DNA of 17,703 bases from Evernia prunastri (taxonomy: Eukaryota; Ascomycota; Lecanoromycetes; Lecanorales; Parmeliaceae): positions 1-17,703 of the forward strand of contig NKYR01000228.1 in NCBI GenBank assembly GCA_003184365.1, read 5' to 3'. Within the stretch, counting starts at the first letter, position 1. Each line of letters opens with the position of its first letter. The notes under the pieces were generated by a model. That model was given only the letters and a program-made list of their open reading frames with translations, had not been told where the DNA came from and searched no databases. Position numbers and translations under genes: made by a program. This document shows, one piece after another, positions 1-10,357 of the stretch.

Positions 1-86
1 GACGTCTTGGACGTGGCTTTGGACTTGGAGGACGAAGTCGGCTGGCTGTTTGCCTTGGAACGAGTTGTCATGGACGCGGAAGCCAT
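1..86 (-). CDS. 5' end of an unidentified gene, cut by the left window edge
   Basis: On the minus strand an ATG at 86-84 opens a frame that stays open to the window edge (28 codons). The product starts MASASMTTRSKANSQPTSSS and continues rich in Ser, Lys and Thr, a typical disordered, basic fungal N-terminus. The context CCCAAATGGCT is a good fungal start context. The roughly 60 bases upstream on that strand are C/T/A-rich and low in G, like a fungal 5' leader. A second in-frame ATG six codons in could also be used. No domain lies inside the window, so the product cannot be named. It could still be a chance open frame, since 86 bases is short; start context, composition and leader are the only support. 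Confidence 0.5.
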   Translation of the reverse strand, partial: MASASMTTRSKANSQPTSSSKSKATSKT

Positions 87-1214
87 TTGGGCAGTGGGGG
101 GTGGCTGTGAGTGGAATGATAGAGGAATGTGCTAATGGGAGTAGAAACTGGATATCAGGTGACACCGTGTTACTTGCGTGGCTACGGAAGAGGAACGAAA
201 GAATGCTATGACTCTGAAAGAGATCAATTCGAATGAAGAGTCAAATGCAGATAGAAGCCAGCTACTTATGCTGCTTCCTAATGAGCTACCTCCCCTGTAG
301 AGGACACGTATTCCAACATTCCAACCAAGGCCTGAAACGATATAAGCGATATTAAGGCCTACTAACCCCCTGTCATGCAGGCGTGACTCTTTTCCATATG
401 TCGACCTTCCATCAGGGACTCCCATAAGCCATATCTATAAGGTATTTCAGAATGACCCCTGCAAACGAAAGTCCAGTAAGGAAATCATGGACTGCAAGGA
501 GGAAAAAATGCAGCACGGGAGTACGTAGGCGTTTAAAACCAAAGATTAAGGGACCGTCTGCCGCTCCCATGCAAGGCCACAAAGCGACTCGTTACAGATT
601 TTCTTCGGTAGCCACACGATCTTCCATCTATGCAGCGCAAAGCGATTAGCGAAATTATCCAAAAGTATTGTATGACCGTGGTGTTGTGACGTGTTCTTTC
701 GTATGGACCTCGGGAGGTCGCATCAAAGGGCACACAGAGGCTAGTACTAGCCCTAACCCTACTTTCGGAAGTCGACCCCGTAACGGAGGACCTGGAATAT
801 TTGCCTGGAAGGCTGGAAGGCTGGATCGCATAGATTGATGTGGGGCTCTGTTCCCCCCAACCGGGCTTCAATCAAGCCCGAAGCAGCTCTAAGCGCATTT
901 TCTAGGCGACCCTCCAGGTTAAGCAGGGTGCTGTCCGGGTCTTGGCGTGCGAAAGACTTTGGGACGCGATGATAGACTCGCCAAAAATGATTATCGCAGG
1001 AGCGTGCAAAGATTCTGCGTCTGAGCAACGACATTTCAGGCCGAACGCACTAAGCAGACATAATTCTTGCAAGGTAGATTCAATATTCTGATCGACGTGG
1101 CGGATCTGTCGTCCAAATGGCTCGAATAGGAAATCAAATACTCATTTAATTACTATTTGTGACTAAAGAAAAGCAGAACACCTTTACTCCCCCAAGGTTA
1201 GACGTCAGGATCAC
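87..1214. other. Intergenic region: leader/promoter of the left-edge gene and 3' flank of the J-domain gene
   Basis: No gene is supported. Open frames here (for example minus 759-1034 and 533-871, plus 452-649) are short, mutually overlapping and unlike any family I recognise. Both flanking genes run on the minus strand, so the left part should hold the promoter of the left-edge gene and the right part the 3' UTR of the J-domain gene. Items of note are the palindrome plus CCCTAA motif at 740-761 and a short tandem of GGCTGGAA near 809-825. Confidence 0.6.
740..761. repeat. 12-bp perfect palindrome abutting a telomere-like CCCTAACCCTA motif
   Basis: Bases 740-751 read GCTAGTACTAGC, which is its own reverse complement. 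They run straight into CCCTAACCCTA at 751-761, nearly two copies of the CCCTAA/TTAGGG telomere unit used by most filamentous fungi. Such short internal copies are known elsewhere as binding sites for telomere-repeat factors (teloboxes). Here the site would lie about 0.65-0.7 kb upstream of the left-edge gene. Two partial units can arise by chance, so a function is only inferred. Confidence 0.45.
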
Positions 1215-2147
1215 TCACTTTCCATGCCATTTCCAGCCCTTTACCGCGTAATATTCCCGATCATACTCTTTCTTTTCCACCCGGCTTTGGAGTACATCAG
1301 CTGCTTGCCCTATCGCGGCGGCTGCCGCATCGATCTTGGCACGTTCAGCGTCAGACATATCCGGTGTCTTCAATCTATCCGGGTGAACCTCGATACGTCT
1401 GGATCTGGCTGCGCTCTTAATCTCCTGATCGGTAGCGAGGGGCCCCAGCTTCAAGGTAGCGTAATGATCTGGCAAGGACTTTGTGACCTTTGCTGGTGGT
1501 ACCTTCCCATGACATCTCTGATCGCGATCCTCATGCGATGGACCCGGTTTGTTGCTTCTAGCATCCTCTCCGCAGTGATTTTCGTTTCTACTGCTGTGAG
1601 ACCTTTCTTGGCGGCGACTGCTACCGCTTTCCGGTTTATCTTGACTGGAAGGATGGTTCGTTGCGTATTTGTGGTTGTTGTAGCTTTTGGATTTGCTGGA
1701 ACCATGGTCTCTAGCTGTTGGCCTAGGCTTCTCTGGTTGTTGGTGCATGGAAACCTGCTGCGAAGATCTTTCTTTGCGTTCCTCATGGTAGCGATCATCC
1801 CCTGTTCGCCTGTTTTGGTCTCTATGGCCTTCGTCAGAGTCATCTTGGTAGCCGGAAGGAGACCGATGAGTATGGACAGTGTACTCCCTACGGTCATGAA
1901 AAGAAGTCGTAGGCGAACCGATACGATATCTCGTCACGGTAAATCTGCCACCCGTCATTCCATTGTCGCGAGGATCGCGACTGTCAAAGGTGACACGAGA
2001 ATGATAGCCTTTGTGGCCATCGAGATGCTCTCTAAGTACGGGCATGGGACGGGAATAGTCACCGTAGTCGTCATAGGGCGCATGACCCCGTTCACTCGTA
2101 TCTGCGTACGCCCTCCTCGAATACCGATGCCTTGACGAATAAGACAT
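1215..2147 (-). CDS. J-domain (DnaJ-like, class C) protein with long disordered N-terminus
   Basis: Intronless frame of 310 codons. Residues 1 to about 224 are low-complexity and highly charged, rich in Arg, Ser, Asp, His and Gly with many RS, RD and SS pairs, so probably disordered. Residues 225 to about 303 form a J domain: a helix I start (LPDHYATL), a helix II with basic residues leading into the diagnostic HPD at 255-257 (followed by R), then an Ala-rich helix III and a KKEYDREYY helix IV. The chain ends with GWKWHGK. J domains stimulate the ATPase of Hsp70 through HPD, so a co-chaperone role is expected. There is no G/F region, zinc finger or client-binding domain, which makes it class C. 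No signal peptide or membrane segment is seen. The ATG at 2147-2145 is preceded on the minus strand by a C-rich leader (ACC and CTT runs), supporting this start. Substrate and cellular site are unknown; SR-like composition would fit a nuclear or RNP client but does not show it. Confidence 0.85.
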   Translation of the reverse strand: MSYSSRHRYSRRAYADTSERGHAPYDDYGDYSRPMPVLREHLDGHKGYHSRVTFDSRDPRDNGMTGGRFTVTRYRIGSPTTSFHDRREYTVHTHRSPSGYQDDSDEGHRDQNRRTGDDRYHEERKERSSQQVSMHQQPEKPRPTARDHGSSKSKSYNNHKYATNHPSSQDKPESGSSRRQERSHSSRNENHCGEDARSNKPGPSHEDRDQRCHGKVPPAKVTKSLPDHYATLKLGPLATDQEIKSAARSRRIEVHPDRLKTPDMSDAERAKIDAAAAAIGQAADVLQSRVEKKEYDREYYAVKGWKWHGK

Positions 2148-4121
2148 TTAAGATTGACGGTAAGGATAGGTTCACTTGGCTTGGTAAGAGGTTGGTAGTG
2201 TCGTTTAGACAGCAAACGCTGTGTACTACTTGAAAAATCGTTAACGGTTCGGTTCGGAAGACAATGTCGGAATCGGTCCTGTAGATTTAGTTGGAGAGGC
2301 TTCGGTGAGAGAGATCGAATTTATACAGGCCGCTTTGCAGACCCTTCAATCCCCAATGTTTGTCAACAATGCGCTGCATTTCGGATCTCATTGTATCCAA
2401 CACAACGACTTCTCTTTGATTTGAAAGGGCCAGGGACAATACCATTACCGGATGTCGAACAAAGCATGAATGTGGGTAACAACTTTGCTTATCTGCGGGA
2501 TGAAGTCTTCATGACAAGTAAGAAGCAGGGACGTTTTCATTGTTGTGGGATAATAAAGGAACGCAGGCGCTAGACACGGTTTTAGACAAGGTCGAGGATA
2601 CTAAGGAATTGATCACGGTGAAGTGCTGTACCCCTTTGTACTGAGTTAATGGGAATACAGAGCTAAGTTTCTGGACTTTAGTTCTACTTAAGTTGTGAGT
2701 AGGATCTTGACGTGAGCCTCGACTGACGCTGTAAAAGACCGTTTTTAAAGCGATTTGATGGTTCACGGAGACAGCAATCAGTCTTACCGAGTGTGTAATT
2801 CTTGCTCCGACCCCACGAAACACTCACTGCTATTCCAACAGGTAAGGTGCTCGTCTCCCTTTCCCCTTTTTTGAGCGGAGTCAAAACAGCTTTTTTGATT
2901 TCGGTAAAATAAGATGCACTTATGTTTCAGTATAGCGCCTCTTTCTCTGCTCGAGTTCTTCATGTGGAGAAGGCCATGTGCATTCCGTCCTGGTCATGCA
3001 GTGACTGATATTATGGCCAATATCAATTCCACAGATAGGGAGCGCGATGAAAATGAAAGAACCACTACATTTACCCCTGGCAATGATTCGTTCGATGCTA
3101 GGCACCATTTCAATGCGGAGCATGTCCACTTACTGCTCAACCGTTGCACAGGTGCGCCTGATTTCGCGGGAAGTATATTCATGGAATGCCTCGTGCAGCT
3201 AAATCCTGTCCTCAGAATTCGAGGTCCGCTTCCTTGCCAATCATTCTACCTCTTTCTTCGTCTGCTCTGGTATGAAAGGCCAAACAACCTTCCGCGCGTG
3301 GGAAAACGGTATCCAAGCCCCATACACTGCGTTCTCGATGCACATGCTTATACGGTAGATGTACTCTTCCCGAGGACTACCATCCACTACCTTTGGCGGT
3401 TAGCATATTGAAGTACATCTTTCTTCATTCCCTGAAAGCTGACGTCAACTGCTTATCTATTGCTTGACCCGCAAAGCTTTATGGCAATCTTTTCTTTAGT
3501 GGAAGCCAACGGGACGCCCTCGCTTCAAAACATATCTGTCTTCATCAGAGGAAGTGTAGTAGTTGAGCACCATTGACGGTTCAGCGACGATCAGTTAGTC
3601 GACCTGGGAGAGAAAAGGTTGACATCGAACTTGAGTGACTTCTAGCAAGATCCGCCAACTCCCATGTAAGTACATTTTGGACATCCAAGCGTCATCGGCT
3701 CTTTCCATAAGTTGCTTCCATTATCAGAGTAAAAATTTGATTGGGCATAAAATGAAAGGGAGGTCATGTTGCTTTAAAGGAACAAGAGGAAAAAGGTTTG
3801 GGGGGATAACATGATCCATGTTCCATGGAATATACCCTGGAGGTATGCTTGAGACAGGACATTATTGCTGAGGTTTGATGAAAACAAAGATACAAGGAAA
3901 GCGGGGCTGGATCAGGTCAAGCGTCACGAGTACTTAGGGCTGTAGAGCGTGAACTTAGTGCCTTAAATAAGGTACCTATGTAAGGCGCCCTCGGTAGGAT
4001 CAGAACACCAAAACTTGAGCGAACTCCCCGTTCACGGTCCATGGACCTCTTTTGGCTGTTAAGCAAACGCCTGTCATCCTGAAGATGGCGCATGTAGAGT
4101 CCAAGTATTGCCAGCGTGGTT
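2148..4121. other. Long intergenic region between divergent genes (J-domain and TRAPPC10)
   Basis: This interval separates two genes transcribed away from each other, so it should hold both promoters. Frames are short and scattered over all six phases; the longest begins with ATG at 2914 and is listed separately at low confidence. I saw no tRNA, no transposon remnant and no strong repeat. Close to the TRAPPC10 start there are upstream ATGs (4085 and 4092) described under findings. Confidence 0.6.
2914..3411 (+). CDS. Doubtful orphan open frame (165 codons)
   Basis: An ATG-initiated frame of 165 codons. The translation has Arg/Pro/Leu-rich wording, scattered His and Cys, no recognisable domain, no clear signal peptide and no repeat. 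Overlapping minus-strand frames at 2920-3129 and 2994-3182 show that the interval is simply poor in stops. A frame of this length is about what chance yields in 17.7 kb read in six frames. It could instead be a lineage-specific small gene or a decayed exon; nothing in the sequence decides. I list it only so that the position is not lost. Confidence 0.15.
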   Translation: MHLCFSIAPLSLLEFFMWRRPCAFRPGHAVTDIMANINSTDRERDENERTTTFTPGNDSFDARHHFNAEHVHLLLNRCTGAPDFAGSIFMECLVQLNPVLRIRGPLPCQSFYLFLRLLWYERPNNLPRVGKRYPSPIHCVLDAHAYTVDVLFPRTTIHYLWRLAY

Positions 4122-7100
4122 ATGGAGCAGGTTTCCGCTTCGAGCAATGTCACAGGTATCTACCTTCCTTGCACATACGTGAATAGCCGCCCCTAGATTG
4201 CCGTGCCTTCCTTGCCATCCAAACGTCCACGCATTGATATCCTTGCCTGGACGGAACTTACTCTTGGGCTGCAATAGTTGAATACGCGGATCCATCTGGC
4301 ACATATCCCTCCATAAGCCCTGAGCTTCGCCATCGACTGCCTCTGCGTCATCTCCACTGGAATTCAGCATCACGCCCCGTTCGAACTATCGACTCACTCA
4401 ACGTTACGCTCATTGCGGCCGAAGAACCGTTCAATGCCAACGAGAACGGGCCAGCACCCAAGGGCGAGAGCCCGCGGAAAGAGAGACGGCACCAGATTCC
4501 TGGCTTGCGACAAACGCCATATCTGAAGATATATCTGCTGCAATGCAGTGACGTTGATACTTACAAAGCGCATTCAAGGAAGCTGCTGCGAGAGTGGATC
4601 AAGGATCATACTCCATCCTCTCAGAGCAGCACCTCGCTTAACAAACAAGAAAATCATGACGCTTTCGAATGGCTCATTGTTCACGTGCTTCCAGCATCCG
4701 CGGGCGTTGAAACTTCTAGACCCTCTAGTGCCGGCAGAATTGAATTGGAAAAACGGCCAAGCTCTTCAAGATGGCCTTCACGCAGCTTCTCGAGCGTCAT
4801 CGAAAAAATACGTGCGGATTTCAATGGAACATCTAAGAATGCCGTGGACCGTGTTGCTCAGGTTCTCCTGGCAGAACATCCGGATGAGGACTCAGGGGAG
4901 GCCCGACTACAATCCCAGGATGATAAAAGCGGCTGGGAAGATCTGATCGCAAAAATGAAAAGTTTGATACTAGCGTCTTTTGACCTGAGAGTAAACCAAT
5001 ATGAGGAGGATATTAGGGAGAAAGAGTTACAGAGAAATCTTCCAGGCTGGAATTTCAATACATACTTTGTTCTGAAAGAAGGCCTGGCTAGGGGCTTCGA
5101 AAGTGTCGGGTTGACGGAGGACGCCTTAACCGGCTATCACGAGCTTTCTGCTGGCCTAAATGCGATTGTGGATAGCCAAAGTGAAGATGACTCTGCTGAA
5201 CAGCAGACGGCCCTTTTCGGTGACTATACAGAGGATCTGGTTGAGGCATTTAGGCGGGCGGAACGACACAGCAAAAGTACTGATACATCGTGGCAGAGCA
5301 AGCCACAGGTTGTTGATCTAGGTGCTTGCATTCTAAATACTGACAGGAAACCCTTCCGAGATCTGATCCTTGCCAATAAAATATCCGTATTTGACTTCCA
5401 GAGTTACGTCTTTGCTCGTCAAGTGTCCCTTCTATTGCGTTTAGGAAACGTGGTTGTTCAAAATTGTCCCCCAACAATTGGCGCGATCATTGAAGGTGGC
5501 AGCGATGCGTATTCAGAAGGGCGCACGCGATTCTTGAGGCCCAGTGACGAAGATCGAGAAGACCTCACTATACTCGCCGAAGTCGCTCAGAGGGCATCCA
5601 ATTTCATCAGTTCAGTCGCTACAACTATTCGGAATGACATCAGGTCTGGTCTACAGACATCGAAAGACGGCCAAAACGGAAGCGGTAGCTTTCCATCCGT
5701 CATGCACGAAGAGATCGCCGAAAATCTGTTAGCATCATGGATTTTCTCTGCAAGCAAATGCATCCTGGAAGCAACGTCGGCAAATTCACTGTCTGCTCAG
5801 CTTGATCCCCTTTTACGTCAGCTGCAGTCCTCCACTAAGTCAAGCATTGGGGGCAATGAAAATGGGGTACCTACCATTAATACTGTTCATCGTAAAGGTC
5901 TACCTGATAGAACAAGCTCACTGAACGCTCATGCTTCTGTGGTGTCGCAGACGTACGCTAAGGAGAGCTTTCCCTCGGTAACTTCATTGGATGCCGTAAG
6001 ACTACTGCCGCCTGCTACCACTCATCCTGGTACACAAGAACTGGCGTCGCAGCGAGGAGACTTGCTTGTTCTGGCCAGAAGAGCTCTTAGCGGTCTTGGC
6101 CTTCAACATTATGACCGGCAAGGAGGTCTGCCTGATGTAGGCTTGGTATCTGACGCTGGAGAGGAAGATATGCAACAAGTGAAGCTCGAAGATATCACAG
6201 AGGGAGACGAAAAACCGCGTGAGAGCTCGCCAGCCAATGGACGAGCTCCAACAACTACTGGAATATGCAACAGAACTTTATTCTCGGCTCTAAACTCGAC
6301 AAATGACTTCTACCAAGCGTTCGAGGTATGCCAATACCCTGAATGGTGTAAACAGCAATGTGCTAATGTATCTCGTTCAGGGATTGACTGTATCCTCGCT
6401 AGCCAACTACGTCATTGGTGGAAGGACTAAAGCTGCCGAAGGAATGACCGTGGACCTCGCAGTCACACGATTGTAAGAGTCTCTTATCCAGACGCTCCGC
6501 AACACATCTAATTGCTAACAGTCTGCTCGAGGACTACGAAGTGGCGGCGTCCTACTTTCGTCAATTGGGCCCATTCTACGCGAAAGATGAATGGTCGGAC
6601 CTGGAATTGCTCACGCTTGACCTATACGCCCAGTGTCTTGGTCATATAGGGCGAAATGAGGATTATGTCCGCATTGGATTGAAGACACTGGCCAAGAAGA
6701 TTCAAATCAAGGCTGATATCAGACAACAACCACGAATAAATTCAATGAAAATTGAAAGCATCCGCCAGCCTCCACCGAGTGCCGCGAGCAGTCTAAGTGG
6801 TATTTTGAGGACGTCAAAATTACTTAAAGAACACATAGGCCTACCGATGGAGACTTACTTCGACCGCATTGACATGGGAATGTATGTGCATCATTCGTCT
6901 GATGACGATGGCTTTCAATTCCCACTCGTCTTTAGAAGTCTCTTACTGGAAAGCTTCTTCGCCGAGTCGGTACGGGTACAACTTCTTAGCATTGAAGAGG
7001 ATCAGCGCTCTGAGCTCTGGCTCCATGCCAACGGCCAGGAAATCGGGCCGGGCACGTCTAAGATATGGCTCAGGGCAAAAGTGAGTTAGTGTCGTTCAGC

Positions 7101-8941
7101 TCCCAATGCTACGGTCGCTCACAGTGCATGTAGACTATGTTTCCAGCCTGGTATGTCTTGAATGAAGTCACGATTGTTGCTGGAAACATGTTTTTTGTCC
7201 ATAGTCTTTCTCCGCCTTCCGACGGGCCCCCTTTTGCAAGGTCTAGGTACTCCGCATTGTCTGAAGTCACCAATCGGCGACGCTTGCTGCTCTGGCCCCA
7301 GTCTGAAAGCCTTGAAGCTCGCCTGTCAAATTCAGAAACCGTCCATCTCGAGCGATCAAAGTCAATCGTCGTAAGGATATCCAGCGGTTGGAATGAAATT
7401 ATCCATGGAAAGCTATCGTTACGGGCTGCCACTGCGGGGCTTCGACTTCACACTGCGCAGGCAGAGATCCGGAACGGCAAAGTCGCTATTACAGACAAGT
7501 CACAACCCGGCATTATTTCATTCGGCCAGTTTCATTCGAATGTCAGTGCCGACATCAACATCCCCTACAGTCTTGAGAACGATCTCAAAGAAATTATGGT
7601 GCGTGCCGAGGTCACTTATGTTACTGAACGGGGTGAATTTGTTTACGCTTGGGGTTCGAAAGTCTCTATTGTTCTTCCCATAACTATTAATGTTCGAGAT
7701 ACTTTCAAGGAGAATGCCCTCTTCTCTACATTCACCATAGGCACTGCCAACTCGATACCCGTCAAAGTTGTGAAACGCACCGTTGAGGGCAACGAATTTT
7801 TTAGTGTGACCTCGCAAATGCTAGACAGCGACGAGCATGATGTCTTCGCTTCCCAGCCACTGTCTTTGATCTCAAGAATACAGCGTACTTTACGGGGTAA
7901 GAGTGATCTGAATGCAGACAAGACTGTGCAGAGAAGGTTGTTTCTACATATCGAGTATCGGTGTCTAGATCAAGATATCCTCACACTACTTGAAACCGTT
8001 TTCTCAAAGGCCCTCGCGGCTACGCCTTTGCAAAAGCTTTCGCGCCTGTTGCTGCCCGCATTGCTTGGGACTGTATGTTCGAGATTTTCGACTCAACAGC
8101 TCGAGATGGCTGGCCTTCTCCGTGAAATCGACATTGGCACTTTCGAGGAACACGGCTGGACCTCTTCGATTCTTGCTGGCCTTGCACCGGATCTTCGCGA
8201 GGAGCTCGCCGAATGGTTAAGAAATTGGCACAACGTCCGTGTGTCTTACATCCTTAATTTCAAAAATTGCTGATTGTCTCAGGATCATCCGACGATTTCG
8301 TTCAAAGAGACTGATAAAGCATCGCCTATGCAACTTCTTACGGTTCCGCTTGATGTACCTCATATACAAATTTTACACACAGTTCGATTGCATCCCCGGT
8401 ATAACGGTGCGGCGCCATGTTTGCAGCAAGACTTTCTCGCCATCGGATCTGCCCTGCCACTGGAAGTTGTCATACGTCACACACGCAAGTGGTGGGATGG
8501 TGATACGGCCTCGAAATATGACGACAACCCCTTGGACTTCAAGTATGAAGTGCATGCTGCCCCCACTGATTGGACCATTGGGGGGCAAAAGAAGGGCCAC
8601 TTTAGCGCAAAGGTAAGCTTTTGATGTGGTCTATAACAGCCCGTCGCTCACAATTGTAATAGGCAGATGAAAGCTCAAGTTTTGCAATTCTCCTGCTGCC
8701 ACAACGTACAGGTCATTTGATGTTCCCTTCGATTGACATACATCCCTCAACTGCACCCCGCATTTCCCACCAGGCAGACGGCCGAGAAGATTTGACAGAG
8801 TCAACGACTTCCTATGAGACGGATTACCAACAGCAATCGGAAATGATCCTGGTTGTCTCTGATCTGAGTAGTGCAACGGTCAGCATTGATCCTAGTAGCA
8901 CGGTAGGTGGCACGTGGCTTGTGGACTCGAAGCGCAGATGA
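4122..8941 (+). CDS. trs130: TRAPPII complex subunit TRAPPC10/Trs130, seven exons, 1480 residues
   Basis: Model: exons 4122-4155, 4278-6325, 6381-6472, 6522-7080, 7134-8234, 8283-8612 and 8663-8941; total 4443 nt including the TGA. Exon 1 encodes only 11 codons (MEQVSASSNVT plus one base); its junction restores a VEYADPSG segment typical of the family N-terminus. Conserved blocks follow: RLPLRHLHWNS, LRQTPYLKIYLL (about residues 88-99), KPFRDLILANK...YVFARQ (about 369-395), QRGDLLVLARRALSGLGL (about 604), and LANYVIGGRTKAAEGM plus EDYEVAASYFRQLGPFY flanking the small exon 3. The C-terminal third (from about 912, FPAWY onward) is the beta-rich TRAPPC10 C-terminal region, ending GGTWLVDSKRR. 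Introns have donors GTATCT, GTATGC, GTAAGA, GTGAGT, GTCCGT and GTAAGC; the fifth donor could alternatively be at 8241, also in phase. Known role: TRAPPII is a Rab11/Ypt31-type GEF and tether at late Golgi and recycling endosomes, needed for polarised secretion. The protein exceeds yeast Trs130 (about 1100 aa), as filamentous-fungal orthologues usually do. Confidence 0.95.
4156..4277 (+). other. Intron 1 of the TRAPPC10 gene
   Basis: Donor G|GTATCT after ACA G, acceptor GCAATAG before TTGAATAC; phase 1, joining to a Val codon. At 122 nt it is more than twice the length of the other introns of the window (48-57 nt). The branch site is not obvious (an ACTTAC-like motif lies about 20 nt before the acceptor). 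Translation continuity with the conserved VEYADPSG block is the main evidence. Confidence 0.75.
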
Positions 8942-9671
8942 TTTGGCGAACGCGTCTTCCCCGCAAAACCACAGCATATGGTGGAAGCGCTGGTCGGGTC
9001 GAGCAGCTCGCTATCAGCGAAGTGTTGTGGATCGGACCAACGAGTACACGTCCAGGGTCTGCCTTCGCTCCAGTGGACACGGCGATCCCTTCTCACTCCA
9101 TTGTTTCGCCACCGTTGTGACAGGCTGGTCGCCGGTGAATGGCCATGAGAGAAAACCTTGGTTCCTTGGTGATCAAATAGAGCTGAAGAGCACATGGTTC
9201 TCCTCCAGAGGTTCAAGCAAGATGTTCAATATATCTCAGCGATCAATGACATAAGAGCTATGAGAGCGGCAGCTGGCACAAGACTGGTAGAAAGAAGGAG
9301 GCATAGGAGAGTGTGATGAATACAGTGACGATGCCATGCAGTCGTTAGTTTCATGCGAAAGTAGATTGAGGTAGTTTCATTGATGAAAGTTTCCTTCGTA
9401 TCCTTGGTCGGGTCTGTTCCTGCATTACACGGTGATGATAGCCAAAAATCATAGTAGTAGACGGCAAGGAAGGAGAGAGAGGGATAAATGAGATACCACC
9501 AGCAAATAGGAGGGTGTGTCGTCGAATGGAATGAAGAGTCGATATCGGGATGATTGATGGAAAGATCTGGCTCGGTCAGTCGGAGAATCTGAGTGAGATC
9601 GGGCCATTAGCTTCCAACGCCACAATTACCTTAAAGGGTAAAGTCAAAGTCATGTAGTGTCAGATCAGCGG

Positions 9672-9695
9672 GAGACCCTGCAAAGAGACCCTGCA
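9672..9695. repeat. 11-bp direct repeat, two copies 2 bp apart
   Basis: GAGACCCTGCA occurs at 9672-9682 and again at 9685-9695, separated by AA. It lies about 1.1 kb upstream of the desaturase start. No known factor is claimed; it could be a duplicated binding site or simple slippage. Confidence 0.6.
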
Positions 9696-9858
9696 TATTT
9701 AGTTTCTCCCAACATTTTTACTAGCGTCGCATCTGCAACTGCCCAGCTCACTTTGGCATCATTATAAAATGAAAGATGCAATGCTCTGATCTGTACCGAG
9801 CTTGTCCAGCATCAGGCACGAACAGGTACTTGCAGGTATCAGATATCATACCTATCAT

Positions 9859-9891
9859 ATGTATGTATGTATGTATGTATGTATATATATA
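9859..9891. repeat. ATGT tetranucleotide microsatellite merging into an AT run
   Basis: About six and a half ATGT units (9859-9884) pass directly into alternating AT up to about 9891. A GT-rich stretch (GTGTGTGTGGTGTTGTGGTG) follows at 9910-9929. The length is likely to vary between isolates. Confidence 0.9.
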
Positions 9892-10060
9892 ATCTAGTCG
9901 CAGGATCGGTTGTGTGTGTGGTGTTGTGGTGTGTGTTACTCTCAGAGTAGATCTATGGTGTTGGGAGAGGCAGTAAGCGAACAAAGAGCATCAGTGGCGC
10001 GCTGGCTCCTGGGCAATTGATCCTCAAAAAGATCTTGGCAGCTGTGCTTACCCCAGGTAA

Positions 10061-10081
10061 AAGCTTCAAGCTTCAAGCTTC
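10061..10081. repeat. Three tandem copies of AAGCTTC
   Basis: The 7-bp unit AAGCTTC is present exactly three times in the spacer upstream of the desaturase. Each unit contains the palindrome AAGCTT. Confidence 0.85.
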
Positions 10082-10357
10082 CAGAAAAATTGTACAAAGC
10101 TACACCATACTACAACTGCTACCTTACCTTAGTTGGGCGAGCTGGTTGAGTTTTGTGTAGAAATGGTGGATCAAGGTATAAGAACGAATACCTACACAGG
10201 AAAATAGGAAAATAGGAATATAAGAAGGGCTAATGAATGATACCCACAATAATATCAGTAGCCATTGAGAAGTAAAGATTGATGCACGTAACGCTTTCAT
10301 TCAATGTGATCCATTGTTTAATCCATTTTAATCAACTTTTTAATTTGCTTTTATATG

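Noticed and set aside
4074..4373. Minus-strand 99-codon frame at the TRAPPC10 5' end
   Set aside because: It is antisense to exon 1, intron 1 and the start of exon 2 of TRAPPC10, and has no domain.
8824..9254. Frames on both strands across the TRAPPC10 tail (plus 8907-9254, minus 8824-9216)
   Set aside because: They overlap the last TRAPPC10 exon, have no family resemblance, and the TRAPPC10 frame ends naturally at 8941.
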